DNA of 64,000 bases. Origin: Cricetomys ansorgei. Lineage: Eukaryota; Chordata; Mammalia; Rodentia; Nesomyidae. Location: assembly GCA_026225945.1 (NCBI GenBank), contig JAMJFZ010001781.1:124001-188000 (forward strand). Direction: 5' to 3'. Under the pieces are notes generated by a model. That model saw only the letters and a program-made list of their open reading frames with translations, did not search any database and was not told the DNA's origin. The translations under genes were made by a program, and so were the position numbers. This document shows positions 44,492-54,830 of this stretch, piece after piece (within the stretch, counting starts at the first letter, position 1; each line of letters starts with the position of its first letter).

Positions 44492-44705
44492 TAGGGGCTA
44501 GAAGATGGCTCAGTTGGTAAAACATTTTCTGTGACAATATGAGAACCTGACTTTGTTTCCCTAGAGCCCACATAAAAAAACCAAGTGCGCCAGAATGTGC
44601 TTGAAAACCTAGCACTAAGGAGGTGGAAACTGGATCTTTTGGCTTGCTGACTAGCCAGTGTAGCTAAATTGGGGTTCTCAATGAAAGACCCTGTCTGAAA
44701 AAACA
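44492..44705 (+). repeat. B4 SINE
   Basis: aggggctagaagatggctca, then gaaagaccctgtctgaaaa. Confidence 0.8.
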
Positions 44706-44739
44706 ACAAACAAACAACAACGACAAACTAGGGTAAAGA

Positions 44740-44940
44740 GTAGAGAGGAGGATTATCAGCTAATAATGCTTTTTACTCTTGCAAAGGACCAGAGTCTGAG
44801 TCTCAGCACCCATGTTCGACTGCTTTAACCCCCTGTAACTCCAACTCCAGATGATCCAATGCTCTGTTCTGGCATTCCAGATACTCACATGTACAGATGC
44901 ACACATATACACATAAATAAATCCTAAAATAAAAAATAAG
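44740..44940 (+). repeat. B3 SINE
   Basis: gtaactccaactccagatga, then an A-rich tail. Confidence 0.8.
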
Positions 44941-44944
44941 GTGG

Positions 44945-45105
44945 AGAGCAAGGTGTGGTGGTGCATGCCTTTAATTCCAGCACTCCAGAAGCAGAGGCAG
45001 GTGGATCTCTGTGAGTTCCAGAACTATCAGGGCTACATAGAGGGAACCCTGTTTTAGCAAACCAAACCAAAGAAAACCAAAACCAAACTAAAATGAAACA
45101 AAACA
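44945..45105 (+). repeat. B1 SINE, internally deleted
   Basis: aggtgtggtggtgcatgcct, then ctctgtgagttccagaacta, then a CCAAAA tail. Confidence 0.85.
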
Positions 45106-45224
45106 AAAAAGATGTAGAGCAGTTGAGAAAGACACCTAGATCAACCTTTGTCCTCTATATGTGTGAACACACACCATATGCGTGTATACATGTATGTGCA
45201 TGCACACACATACACAAAAGACTT

Positions 45225-45550
45225 CTAGGAGATGGAGAGATAACTCAATGGTTAATAGTGCTTACTGCTCTTATGGAGGACCTGTGTTCAGTTCCCAGCA
45301 CCCACACAAGGGCTCAAAACATCTGTAATTCTAGTTCTTGGAAATCTGATGCCTTTTTTTAGTCTCAGAGGGGAAAAACATTGGTGTGGTTGTGCAAGCT
45401 TTCATCCCAGCACTCAGGAGGTAGAGGCAGGTAGATCGCTGTGACTTGAAGGCCAGCCTGGTCTACATAGTGAGTTCCAGGTCAATCAGGACTACACAGT
45501 GAGACCCTATCTCAAAAACAAAACAAAAGCCAACCAACCAATCAACAAAA
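45225..45550 (+). repeat. B3 SINE (3' truncated) then B1 SINE
   Basis: B3 (gagatggagagataactcaa) ends near 45360. B1 (ttggtgtggttgtgcaagct) runs to about 45550. Confidence 0.85.
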
Positions 45551-46040
45551 AAGATAGTGCTCTATAATAAATATATTTTCATTAATATAGGCTTATAAAG
45601 TTTGTTGGTTAAAATTAAACCAGCTGTCACTACATTGCTCATGGAACGGGAAGGTGGGATTGGTCATCCATCATGGTTGTGGTAAAAACTGTAACAATAT
45701 ATTTAATATCAGGAGATACCTTAAAATGTCACTGAATTTTTCTTGCTAGCAGAAGATTTCTCCACCCACCTTACCTGATGTAACTGTTCTTGGGCAGAAT
45801 CCCTTTCCTGTCTTTCTTTCATGGTTTGCTTGCAAGAGGATGCCAACCCTTAGGCTGCCTCTTTTTACTTCCTCTCATTATATCAAAATATTTAAATAGA
45901 GCCAAATAGTCTCATCTCTCAGGGGGTTAATTATGAAGTCAAAGCCTATTTAGCAAATGAAATGCAAGGGGTTTTTTTTTGGTAATTTATTTCAACAGAC
46001 ATAGATAATGTATGTGAACATCAAGTCCAAAAAATTAGCA
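45551..46040. other. Unassigned AT-rich interval
   Basis: No repeat or gene recognised. Confidence 0.4.
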
Positions 46041-46044
46041 ACAT

Positions 46045-46245
46045 GCTTTAAAAAAAGTTTACAAATATTTATTATTTTTGTTTTATATGTATGTGTGTGT
46101 GTGTGAGTATATGTATGTGCAGAGAGGGGTTCTGGAGTTACTGGTGGTTGTGAATCACCCAACGTGGGTACTAGGAACTGAACCTGGGTTCCCTGGAAGA
46201 GCAGCAAACGCTCTTAACAGTTGAGCCAGTTCTTTGGTGCCAGAA
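46045..46245 (-). repeat. B3 SINE
   Basis: ggaactgaacctgggttccc, then agagcagcaaacgctcttaa. Confidence 0.85.
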
Positions 46246-46507
46246 ACATACTTTTACACTGCCTTCAATTTATTTAATTTTAGAGAGTCTGGCTGCATGG
46301 CTGTAGTGGGGAAGGTAGTTTATACAATGTATAGTTGAGAAATAAAAATATGTACTGGAAAGGAACCACAGTGTTAAACAGAGAAACCCAGAGACAAGTG
46401 TAATTTGTATTTATCCAGTGTATGTATCCCTTACTCCTTTGCTAAGTGACTTACCTGAAAAGGATCGAAGAATGTTCCCTTTATCTGGACTTAGAAAAAT
46501 GGAAACA

Positions 46508-46725
46508 AGACTGGAGAGATGCCTCAGAAGTTAAGGACATTTGCTGTTCTCTGAGAGACCTGTGTTTGGTTCCCAGCACCTACTTAGTGGCTTACAATGT
46601 CTGTAGCTCTAGTTTCCAGATCAGATGCCATTTTCTGCTTCCACAGGCACCAGGCATATGAGTGGCACACAGACATACATGTAAAATACTCATACACATA
46701 AAATAAAAATAAATCTTAAAAAGGA
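46508..46725 (+). repeat. B3 SINE
   Basis: agactggagagatgcctcag, ggcaccaggcatatgagtgg, then ataaaataaaaataaatctt. Confidence 0.9.
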
Positions 46726-46985
46726 AATGGAAGAAAAGAGGGAGCTCATGGTAGTCTATTGAAATGTGCTCTTTGAATTTGCTGTACAGATGATCATATC
46801 ACAAGAAGCAGAGGCCACAAAGTGACTCTTAATGGAGCAAAAGTGGGTTTGACTACCTGATGGGTTCAAAATAGATGATAATCAAAATAGTTGAGCCACA
46901 GAAAACTTTGATATCATCTCTGTGTGCACAGAGGGTCAAATGGACAATGCGCTGAGATTCTACTTAAATGGTAAAACTAAAAAAA

Positions 46986-46986
46986 G

Positions 46987-47042
<56 letters not shown>

Positions 47043-47083
47043 GGAGGAGGAGGAGGAGGAGGAGGAGGAGGAGGAGGAGGAGG
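46986..47083. repeat. (GGA)n purine tract
   Basis: About 98 bases of GGA with GAA interruptions; a long homopurine mirror-type repeat. Confidence 0.95.
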
Positions 47084-47529
47084 GTGATGAAGAGGAGGGT
47101 CCAAAAAGTGTGTGAAGAGTCCTGACTTAAGCTAGCAAAACAAAAATTATGGCTTCTCCTCCCTTTCCCATTTCTGAGTCAGGACTTTGAGTGAAAGTGA
47201 TCAGGTCCCCTGATGTCACCTAGAAACACACAGTAACTCTTACTCTTTGTCTTTCCCAAAGGGACACATATCTACTTACCATGGTAACTGAACCTGGGGA
47301 AAGAAAAATAAGCAGACCTCCCAGGAATTGTAACTGGCTCAAAACCAAAGCTGATCTACCAACAGAGCTTGATTGAGTTCACTGTGGGACATTGTTTAGG
47401 GTGGGACTCTGGAGAGCTAGGTGCTTACTCTTGGGTTGATATTCTTTGTGTGTGTAAAAGTGTGTATGTGTACAAATGGGCACAAGTGTCCAGAGGTCAA
47501 TATCAGGTGTCTTCCCTAGTTGTTGTCTG

Positions 47530-47745
47530 TCTTATTTTTTCTTTTATTTACATTTATATTTTATGGCATGAGTATTCTGCCTGCATGTACATATGTGCAC
47601 CAAGTGGCTGTCTGGTGCCCGTGAAGGTCAGAAGAATTTGAATCACATTTCCTGGAACTGGAGTTACAGGTAGTTGTGAGCCACAAGGTGGATGCTGGGA
47701 AGATCAGCAAGTGCTCTTAACCACTGAGCCTTTTCTCTACCCTGT
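47530..47745 (-). repeat. B3 SINE
   Basis: ctgcctgcatgtacatatgt, then gtgctcttaaccactgagcc. Confidence 0.9.
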
Positions 47746-47965
47746 ACATCTAATTTTTTGAGAAAATGTATTTCACTGAGTCTGGAGCTCAGCTAGACTG
47801 GCTGGCCAATGAGCCCCAGGGATGCTCCTGTGTCCTCTACCCCAGCCCTAGGACTACAGGAACTTGCTACCACACCGGCTTTTACATGGATGAGGGGAAT
47901 CAACTCAAGTCTTGGTGCTTGTGTAGCAAGTACTTTACTCACTGAGCCATCTTCCCACCTCCTTA
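47746..47965 (-). repeat. B4 SINE
   Basis: gtctggagctcagctagact, then tactcactgagccatcttc. Confidence 0.85.
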
Positions 47966-48196
47966 ACATTTTTTTTCCTGCAGTGGCCCAATGGATCTTC
48001 AAATATATCCTGTGATAATTTTCCTAGTTTTTGAGGTTTACAGTTGAAGTAGTGATATCCAGCTACTGACTGAAAAATACACATTGTTCCCGACCCTAAA
48101 GATTGTCTGTTGCGGTAGAAAGGGCTTAATGGAAGTACTCAGTAATTCCTGTTCCTATTAAAATTATAATCTATTGGGAGGTTTTGTTTGTCTGTT

Positions 48197-48345
48197 TGTT
48201 TCTTTTGAGACAGGGTCTCACTATGTAGTCCTTAATGGCTTGGAACTTCGTATGTAGAAAGAAGACTGGCCTTGAATTCAGAGATCTGTCTACCTCTGCT
48301 TCCCAAGTGCTGGAATTAAAGGCATATGCTACCACCTGAGCTTAA
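48197..48345 (-). repeat. B1 SINE
   Basis: gagacagggtctcactatgt, then cttcccaagtgctggaatta. Confidence 0.9.
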
Positions 48346-48537
48346 GGGAGTCTTTCTAGAGTGGACTGAGTAAGAAAGATCTTTTCTCTGTGTGGGTTGA
48401 CATTATCCAATCAGCTGAGAGTCTGGGTAGAACTCTGTCTTTTGTGGAACCCAGATACTTTTTGTTCTTGCTCTTGAGCCACAGAACTCTTTGGATTGCA
48501 TCAGATTCTTGAGTTCTTAAGCTTCAGACTGAAAGTT

Positions 48538-48690
48538 ATTTTTGTGGGGCAGTGGTGGAACACTCCTTTAATCCCATCACTTGGGAGGCAGAGGCAGGCG
48601 GATCTCTGAATTTGAAGCCAGCCTGGTCTACAGAGTAAGTTCCAGGACAGTCAGGGCTACACGAAGAAACCCTGTCTTGAAACACCTAAA
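48538..48690 (+). repeat. B1 SINE
   Basis: gggcagtggtggaacactcc, then gaagccagcctggtctacag. Confidence 0.9.
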
Positions 48691-48699
48691 AGCAAAAAA

Positions 48700-49405
48700 T
48701 GAAATGAGAAGAAAGTTATGTATAAGATACTAACATAAAAGAAAAAAATGTTATATATAAGATTACTTGGATAAAGATCCCTGAGTCTCCAGCCTGTTGT
48801 GGGACCTTTCAGGCTCCATAGCCATGTAACGCAATTTTTATAATGATTCTGTAACATCTTTTGCATCTATCTCTATATAAACACTCCTCACTTTGCCTAG
48901 TACACTGACTAAGAAAGAAGAAAACCACAGACATTGCAGGTCTTATGACTTTCTTTACCTTAAGCGTACAGGATCATTTAGTGTGGGTTGTTCAGACTGT
49001 TACTAAGCCAGACATGAAATAACCAAAGAAGTTAGGGGAGGGTGTGGGTACCTTACCACTTCTAAAATATTACCATTTCAGAAATAGTGGAATTTCTTCC
49101 ACAGTCAGAATTCATGGACCTGGGAACCAAATGAAAAAAAAAAGTAGTTGTTAATTTTTAATGCAAAATGTTTCTTCATTGTCTTTTGAATTTTTGCCAT
49201 TTTTGTCTCTGGGTCTCTGGATTGATAGAATTAGTTCCCAACATGGACACAAGGGCTCCACTGAACTGGAAGTTGAAACTGTCACCTGATGTTTTCAAGG
49301 ACCATTTCATGGACCTGGCTTAATAGGCTAGAAAGGGGCTTTCTATTTGGCAAGGGTAACGGATTCTGATTATCAAAGAGAACTAGAGAGAGTGCTACAA
49401 AATAG
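48700..49405. other. Repeat-poor stretch
   Basis: No repeat or gene recognised. Confidence 0.45.
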
Positions 49406-49409
49406 AGCG

Positions 49410-49640
49410 AAGAGAGAATACATCTGGAGAGAGTTGTCTTATTGGTTAAGAGTACTTGTTTTTGCAGTGGTTCTAGGACCCAGGTAGTGGCTCACAACCA
49501 CCTGTAACTATAGTTCTAAGGGATTCCACACCCTGCTTTGAGCTCCTCAGGTACCAGGTACACACATGGTACTGATACATAAATGCAGACAAAACACTTA
49601 TATACATTAATAAATAAATTTAAAAAATATTTTAAAAGGA
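49410..49640 (+). repeat. B3 SINE
   Basis: atctggagagagttgtctta, cacctgtaactatagttcta, then a tail of taataaataaatt. Confidence 0.8.
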
Positions 49641-49732
49641 ATATGTCTGGAATATAGGTGATCTTCTGGGGCATTCTCTAAGAATGGCATATCTAGCAAT
49701 ATCATGTAATGGAAGACAAGAACCACCCTATT

Positions 49733-50430
49733 GTTAGTGTTTTTTCCAGATCAGACCATCTGTCCGAAAGGTGCCCTGGCAGTAGGGACCCATGGAACCA
49801 CACAGCTCTGAGGTGGAGAAGGCATCCATCCCCAGCTGAGCTGTAGTGTTACACTGTAATAGCTCCACTCTGCTCCGAGGGGAAAAATTTCCCTTGTGTT
49901 GCAGCTCTGAGGGGGAAGTATCCCCAGCTGAGCTGAGGCGGTCTTCACCTCTTCCATTCACTTCAGCTTGAAGACAAAAACAGCTTCATGCTGCAAATCT
50001 CACAAAAGAGATTTAGTGGGCATGGCTGCATCTGCTCAGGAGGAAGACAACAGCAGAACCTGTGTTAACTGAGCAGAATGTGTTCTTTAATATAGTGTTG
50101 GGGGTCAGAGCTTTCCAGGGTGGCCTGGGATTAGGGGATTTTTTTTCACCCTATTTGAATAGTAGGGATGGATTAGGGGGCTCTCAGCTGGGAGTTCCCC
50201 ACTCAGGGCTAAATGTATTATTAGGTGGGGCTTCTTCTGCTCTGCTCTGTCAGGTTGCGGGACCCCATAGCCAGCAGGGAGTGGGATCCCTGATAGTATC
50301 TTGGGGGGAACTTTCTTGAGGAGGTCCCAAGCCTCAGAGCTCCCCTGCCCAGCAGAACCAGACTTCCACAAAGGGGAAATGTGCAGGCTCCCCAGTGGTT
50401 CTTCAGTGGCTCTTGTAAGACCAAAAGTTA
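49733..50430. repeat. Possible ERV-derived block, unclassified
   Basis: GC-richer block between a B3 and the family-B LTR. It contains repeated ccccagctgagctg motifs (near 49831 and 49922) and no intact viral open frame. It may be internal ERV or a second LTR on the minus strand. Confidence 0.3.
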
Positions 50431-50479
50431 TGCTTTAAATTTTAATTACTCTGCCTAAGTAATTCTATGGAACTAGGAC

Positions 50480-50933
50480 ATAACTTCTTGGAGTGCTAAG
50501 CAGGGCTGTATTCAGGTAAAATAGTCCCTGAATAAGGACACAACCTCTTGGATTATTGGGTAGGGAGTGGTTAGATCCCAAGGTGATCCTACTGCACAGG
50601 ATGTGCTCCAAATGCACTGAATGTGCTTGGTCACTTGCAGGTAGGAGATAACCCAGACAGGAAGTACATCAGGATAGATGCTTGACAATGACTGGACCTG
50701 GTGGGAAGTACATAGCCTTACAGATTCTGCTTTTTTAAGCACCTGTGCCGAGTGATTTGGGGCCATTCTGTGGGAGCTCCGGAGGTGGTGGGTTCATACC
50801 GTGGGTACCTCAGAATGGACCTGGTCAGAGTCCATCTTCCTGGCCAGTATTTAGTCAATTTAATTTAAGCTTGCTGGCTAAAAATTTGGCTCAGCTGTGG
50901 TGGTCTTATTCTCAACTGGATTTGGGGTTTACA
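50480..50933 (+). mobile_element. ERV LTR, family B, plus strand
   Basis: The inverse of 24526-24955 over about 400 bases: gtaggagataacccagacag, ttttttaagcacctgtgccg (TATA-like), ggtacctcagaatggacct, then a TTTACA end. 50934-51330 may be attached retroviral leader, without recognisable genes. Confidence 0.6.
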
Positions 50934-51655
50934 TTTCACAGTGGTTTTTGGCCTTTGGGGCTCATGCTGGTTGTAGGGGGCAGCGGCTGGGGTCCCCAGC
51001 ACGGAAGCCTAGGGAGCTGAGCAGTAGCCCTGAGAGGCAGAGGGCAGCAGGAGGGCCTAGGCATCTGGGGAAAGGTCTGGTTTGTTCAGTGGAAGAAAAT
51101 GGTGACTGCCTGTGGTGCCATTCAGCCAGTAACCCAGTCCTCACTGCAGTCTGCCCATGGCCAGAGGCGGGTTTAGTCTTCCCTCTCAATGTGGAGAGAC
51201 TCAGCTAGCTCCTTCAAGGCCCGCTGAGCTGGCAGAACTTCAGCCCCTCAGCTGTCATCCAGCAGGAGAGATACCCCCTCTTCCCCCAGTAACTTGTGTT
51301 AGGCCTGGGCAGACTAGATTGCCGGAGGAACACAGGTGTGGGTGAGGCAGGTGGTAGCACACCCACTGAAGGAAGAAGAAGAGGGTAGGTGCCTGCGCTT
51401 ATGAAGGTAAAACTTAGGTATGGACTTTGGGGTGACCTAGTAGATAAAAGACTGTGAGGAAGTAGACATCAACAAGGTTGAGGAGATATTCTATCGCTTG
51501 TGTCCAGTTGCAAAAATGAGGAGTCTTGGGATTATTGCGTTGCTCCTTAGATTATGCGTATAAATTGCAGGTATGTACTGTTTTGAGTTACGCAGCTTCA
51601 TGTTCCTTGTAATTTTGTTTCATACAAAGTGGTTTAGTTATAGGATGCTGATGTG
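50934..51655. other. GC-richer interval, possible ERV leader then unassigned
   Basis: Non-coding by inspection; the frames show no domains. 51330-51655 is unassigned. Confidence 0.3.
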
Positions 51656-51657
51656 TT

Positions 51658-51920
51658 TTGTTTTTGTTTTTTTCGAGACAGGGTTTCTCTGTGTAAGCGC
51701 TGGCTGTCTTCGAACTCACCAAGTGCTCTGATTAAAGGTGCCTGTGCCACCACCTCTGCTGCTTCCCCTCCTCCACATGATTACCATTGTGCATGCGCAC
51801 AATACGGACAACGCAGGGGAGTTGGTTCTCTCCCCTCTTTATGTGTTTCTAGGGGATCGAACTCTGGGTTCTTAGGCTTGTGCATTGATTGATTCCTTAC
51901 TGGTAGAACCACCTAGCCAG
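51658..51920 (-). repeat. B1 then RSINE1-type SINE
   Basis: B1 (cgagacagggtttctctgtg) to about 51765. RSINE1 (gagttggttctctcccctct) to about 51920. A T run follows at 51967-51984. Confidence 0.8.
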
Positions 51921-52299
51921 CCCTGCTCGGTCTCACACCGCTGCATGTTTCCGATGTCAGCGTCCATTTTTTTTTTTTTTTTTAACTCCCTACTCATCCT
52001 ATTACACTTCACCACTACTAGGTTCAAGTGCCAGCTGTAGACTGCCACTTGAGGTGGTAACGCTAACCCTTTAAAAATCGGTAATAACTTGCGAATGTGA
52101 TTATTATAAGTTTATCCTAGTGTCTGAAGGCAAGAGACAAAAAACCGGGGTGAACTGTGCAAGGCCTCTAGCGCCCCCAGAAGAGCCCAGGCTAGTTTAT
52201 TATGAGCATACAGTACTATGAGCAAAGTCTGGTGACGAAAAAGGACGTAGCTGTTCAGGACCCTCCTTTTCTGCACTCTTCCCGCGCTCTACGCAGGGC

Positions 52300-52311
52300 G
52301 TCCCTAGCAAC
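52300..52311 (+). promoter_or_regulatory. RFX X-box-like site in Alms1 promoter
   Basis: GTCCCTAGCAAC has a perfect right half site (RGYAAC = AGCAAC) and an imperfect left half compared with GTNRCC. It lies 153 bases upstream of the start codon, the usual distance for X-boxes of ciliary genes. Confidence 0.6.
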
Positions 52312-52329
52312 GCGCGCTCTCAGTCACAG

Positions 52330-52343
52330 CCCCGCCCCACGTG
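52330..52343 (+). promoter_or_regulatory. Overlapping Sp1 GC box and CACGTG E-box
   Basis: CCCCGCCCC at 52330-52338 shares its last C with the palindromic E-box CACGTG at 52338-52343. Sp1/KLF factors and bHLH factors of the USF/MYC type bind such sites. Occupancy is inference. Confidence 0.55.
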
Positions 52344-52359
52344 AGGCGGTGGCGGCAAG

Positions 52360-52371
52360 TGCGCCTGCGCG
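52360..52371 (+). promoter_or_regulatory. NRF1-like palindrome
   Basis: TGCGCCTGCGCG is one base from the NRF1 consensus GCGCATGCGC core and lies in the CpG island near the likely transcription start. Confidence 0.5.
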
Positions 52372-52464
52372 CAGCGGCAACCGCCAGTCACCTCGCTTCC
52401 TCTCCCTTCCCCGCCCCCCTCCCCTCCCCTCCTCCTCCGCAGCCGCCCCGAGCGCGACGCCAAC

Positions 52465-52803
52465 ATGGAGCCGGAGGACCTACCCTGGCCGGGCGAGCTG
52501 GAGGAGGAGGAGGAGAAGGAGGAGGAGGAGGAGGTGGCGGACGCGTCGTCGGCGCCGACCCTGGACACCGTGGAGCCCCGAGTCTCTGAGGAGACTGTGA
52601 GGGTGGAAGAAGCCGAGTCTGAAGAGGCGGGGCACGAGGTGGACTACAGCGAGTCCCAGCCGCGGGAGAGCACGGACGATGAGGAAGACGAGATGGCGAA
52701 GGCATGGCTGGAGGCGCACCCCTGCCTCCCCTGCAGGGTTTTCCCTCCACCCCCGCCCCCGCGGCACCTGTACATTCCGGCGGACCACTTGAGCAAGGCC
52801 GAG
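52465..52803 (+). CDS. Alms1: Alms1 coding exon 1 (N-terminus of the Alstrom syndrome protein)
   Basis: This exon encodes the first 113 residues of ALMS1, a very large centrosome and basal-body protein needed for primary cilium maintenance and vesicle trafficking; its loss causes Alstrom syndrome in humans. The translation opens with MEPEDLPWPGELEEEEE, which matches human ALMS1. An acidic Glu tract (residues 11-23, broken by Leu12 and Lys18) follows, then an Asp/Glu-rich stretch with a DDEEDE-AKAWLEAHP block (about 71-85) closely like the human protein, and a Pro run (94-99). The start ATG has A at -3 and G at +4. The exon ends GAG with donor gtgcgg at 52804, phase 0, matching the phase-0 start of exon 2. 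The human protein has a longer Glu tract followed by an Ala run; the Ala run is absent here. The reading frame stays open past the donor to 53022, but that extension is intronic. Antisense open frames here are GC-rich shadows. Confidence 0.95.
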
Positions 52804-53564
52804 GTGCGGAGCGGCGCTGTGGGGAGGAGGGGGCCTAGGCCGGAGAGCCACCAGTTGAGGAGCTTGAGCTCCAGAAATCGGTCCGGGGTCTCCGAGCCTG
52901 CTCGCTGTGGGTCGCCGTGCCTACGGACCCGAGACGCCGCCGGTGGGACTGGCAAACTCCTCGCACGCAGTCTTGGGTTCTTCCTAGCAATGACATCTGT
53001 GGTGTCTTCTATGTCTCCTTAGTGGGTCCGGGCTCTTTTGAACTAGGACAGATAATGACAGATGCGCAGGGAGCCGGTACTCCCAGAGCGTGCATTTAGA
53101 AAGGCTTTTTCGGCAGGAGGTGGTGACTGGGGAGGGAGCCTAGGGAATAGTTAGCTAGCAGAGTGACATTTAAGCGCCTACATTTTTCTCAAGTGCAAGA
53201 AGAACCCCCCCTTCCCAGAGGAATTAGTGTGGATTATGTCCTCTGCATTGAGCTATTGTGTTTCTCTGGACAAGCAATTAATGGGTCCCTAGCCGGTGGC
53301 TAGGTTTGGAAGCGGCTTGTGCGGCACCTCTAGTTTGGAAAATTAGAAAGCACCAAGACCAAATGGAAAAAGAGTCGAGTTTACAGTGGGCCTGCCAAGA
53401 TCGTTTTGAAACTAACCATGTACGGCCACCTGTGGCTCTTTGCATATTAATTAGTTAGGAATAAGTAAAATTAGAAGGGTTGTTGTTGGTGGTGTATGTA
53501 AGAGGTGGAGGTTTTGCCTTATGTGCACAAGGCCCTAGTACTTGAGGAGAAAGAATGAAGAGCA

Positions 53565-53695
53565 ATTCAGCGGCCCTGTTTTAATCACTTTTCAAGTGCT
53601 CGATAGCCATGCTTTAGTGGCTGCCACATTGGACATGGCAGTTATAGAACAGCTCCATCATCACAGTGGTATTATGGACTGTGATCGCTGGAGAA
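53565..53695 (-). mobile_element. MER5-type hAT-Charlie DNA transposon remnant
   Basis: ttttaatcacttttcaagtg, ctcgatagccatgctttagt, then tccatcatcacagtgg match the MER5 family in reverse. It is a very old mammalian insertion. Confidence 0.65.
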
Positions 53696-53739
53696 CAGTA
53701 CATGATGTTTGTCTGCTAGATATTGCTGGAAAAAAAAAA

Positions 53740-53890
53740 AACCTTGTGCCACACATTGTACTTGATGCTAAGGAAATCTTGGTGAACCAAACTCCTGCCG
53801 TCCTAGTGTTCCCACTCTAAAGGGGGAGGCAGATAAAATTTACATGATCTCATAAATAAAACGGGTGTATGCTAAAATGCTGTGAATGCA
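53740..53890. repeat. Ancient mammalian interspersed repeat
   Basis: tgtgccacacattgtacttg, then cactctaaagggggaggcag have the look of an old mammalian repeat. The class is not certain. Confidence 0.4.
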
Positions 53891-54057
53891 TAAAATAGGT
53901 AACCTTAACCTGGCATTAAGGCTGGGGAGTTATCTTAAAGACTGTAAGCCTAACTAAACAAGGGTTTAAAAAAAGGCCCAGATGAGGAAGCATAAGGAAA
54001 AGCACTGTTGACTAGCAAGAGTGACAGTTTTACATTTTACTTATGTTTTTAATTTAT

Positions 54058-54260
54058 TGTAGGACTAGGATCGAACCCTGGCCTTTGGGCATGCTAGGCA
54101 AACATCCTACCACTGGGCCACATCACTTAAAGCACAATACTTCCTTTTTTTTTTTCCCCTGAGACAGGGTTTCTCTGTTTAGCTCTGGCTATCCTGGAAC
54201 TCACTCTGTAGACCAGGCTGGCCTCTGCCTTCTGAGTGCTCCGATTAAAAGCTTAACATT
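54058..54260 (-). repeat. ID fragment then B1 SINE
   Basis: ID (gggcatgctaggcaaacatc) at 54058-54125. B1 (gagacagggtttctctgttt) at 54145-54260. Confidence 0.8.
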
Positions 54261-54810
54261 TTTAAGGAATCCAAGGCCAGCCTGTAGAGTCTGGGCTGCA
54301 AGGCTTAATGTTTGTTATGCCAAGGATTTTCGAGGCTTTATCCCTGGAGTTTTAGAAAGTCAAACTGTTTTAAAGAAGGATGTTTACATTCAGATTTGTA
54401 TCTCAGCAAGATAACTAGTATTGCAGATAGCTGGGCTAGTAGGGGAGAGATTAGAGTAGCCTGAATAAGTGCAGGGCATTAATTAGAAGGTCATTGCAAT
54501 ATTGTCAGGCAAAAAGTTTTTTCGAACAAGGAGGTAAACCAGTGTGGTGGCGTATGCTTTTTAATCCTAGCCTGGTCTACGTAGAACAGGGAAGTATTGA
54601 TGGGAATAGGGAAGAGTAAGTTATTTCAAGAGATATTTGTCATGCTAGGGACAGTATTGACAGACTGATGACATGGTGCTGTGAGTAAATTCCCCAAGAC
54701 CAAAAGGCAGAAGAAGAAGTCTCTTTAATGGGGGACTTTGCTGGCATTGTTTCAGTGTCCTGGTGTCCTGGTTGTTTAGGTCTTATCTGGCGGGCTTTCT
54801 TGTTTTTTAA

Positions 54811-54830
54811 ATTAATTAATTAATTAATTA
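54811..54830. repeat. (TTAA)n short repeat
   Basis: Five TTAA/ATTA units. Confidence 0.8.

Larger units (their letters stand above)
52160..52464 (+). promoter_or_regulatory. Alms1: Alms1 CpG-island promoter and 5' UTR
   Basis: A CpG island starts near 52280 and continues through exon 1 to about 52950. There is no TATA box. In order I see an X-box-like RFX site GTCCCTAGCAAC (52300-52311), a GC box CCCCGCCCC (52330-52338) overlapping an E-box CACGTG (52338-52343), and an NRF1-like TGCGCCTGCGCG (52360-52371). A C-rich tract with CCCCTCCCC repeats runs up to the ATG. RFX-family and Sp1 control of human ALMS1 has been reported, as I recall, and RFX sites are typical of ciliary genes. The transcription start cannot be fixed from sequence alone but probably lies between 52290 and 52450. 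Confidence 0.8.

Noticed and set aside
46922..47125. Arg-rich 67-codon open frame
   Set aside because: Translation of the (GGA)n repeat; no flanking coding signal.
24526..51330. Possible provirus between the two family-B LTRs
   Set aside because: The LTRs are inverted relative to each other and the interval is full of SINEs and unrelated elements; no gag, pol or env-like sequence was seen.
1..52000. Egr4 or another upstream gene
   Set aside because: No zinc-finger codons or other recognisable exons were found, so the upstream neighbour must lie outside the window.
52169..52185. CTCF-like GCGCCCCCAG just upstream of the CpG island
   Set aside because: Half the consensus positions on the TGG side fail.
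52320..52955. Antisense and alternative-frame open frames over Alms1 exon 1 (up to 132 codons)
   Set aside because: Poly-Pro, Arg or Ser products of GC-rich, GAG-repeat DNA. They are shadows of the real frame.
53542..53820. 92-codon open frame in intron 1
   Set aside because: It overlaps a MER5-type transposon remnant and another old repeat, has no domain, and no splice evidence links it to Alms1.
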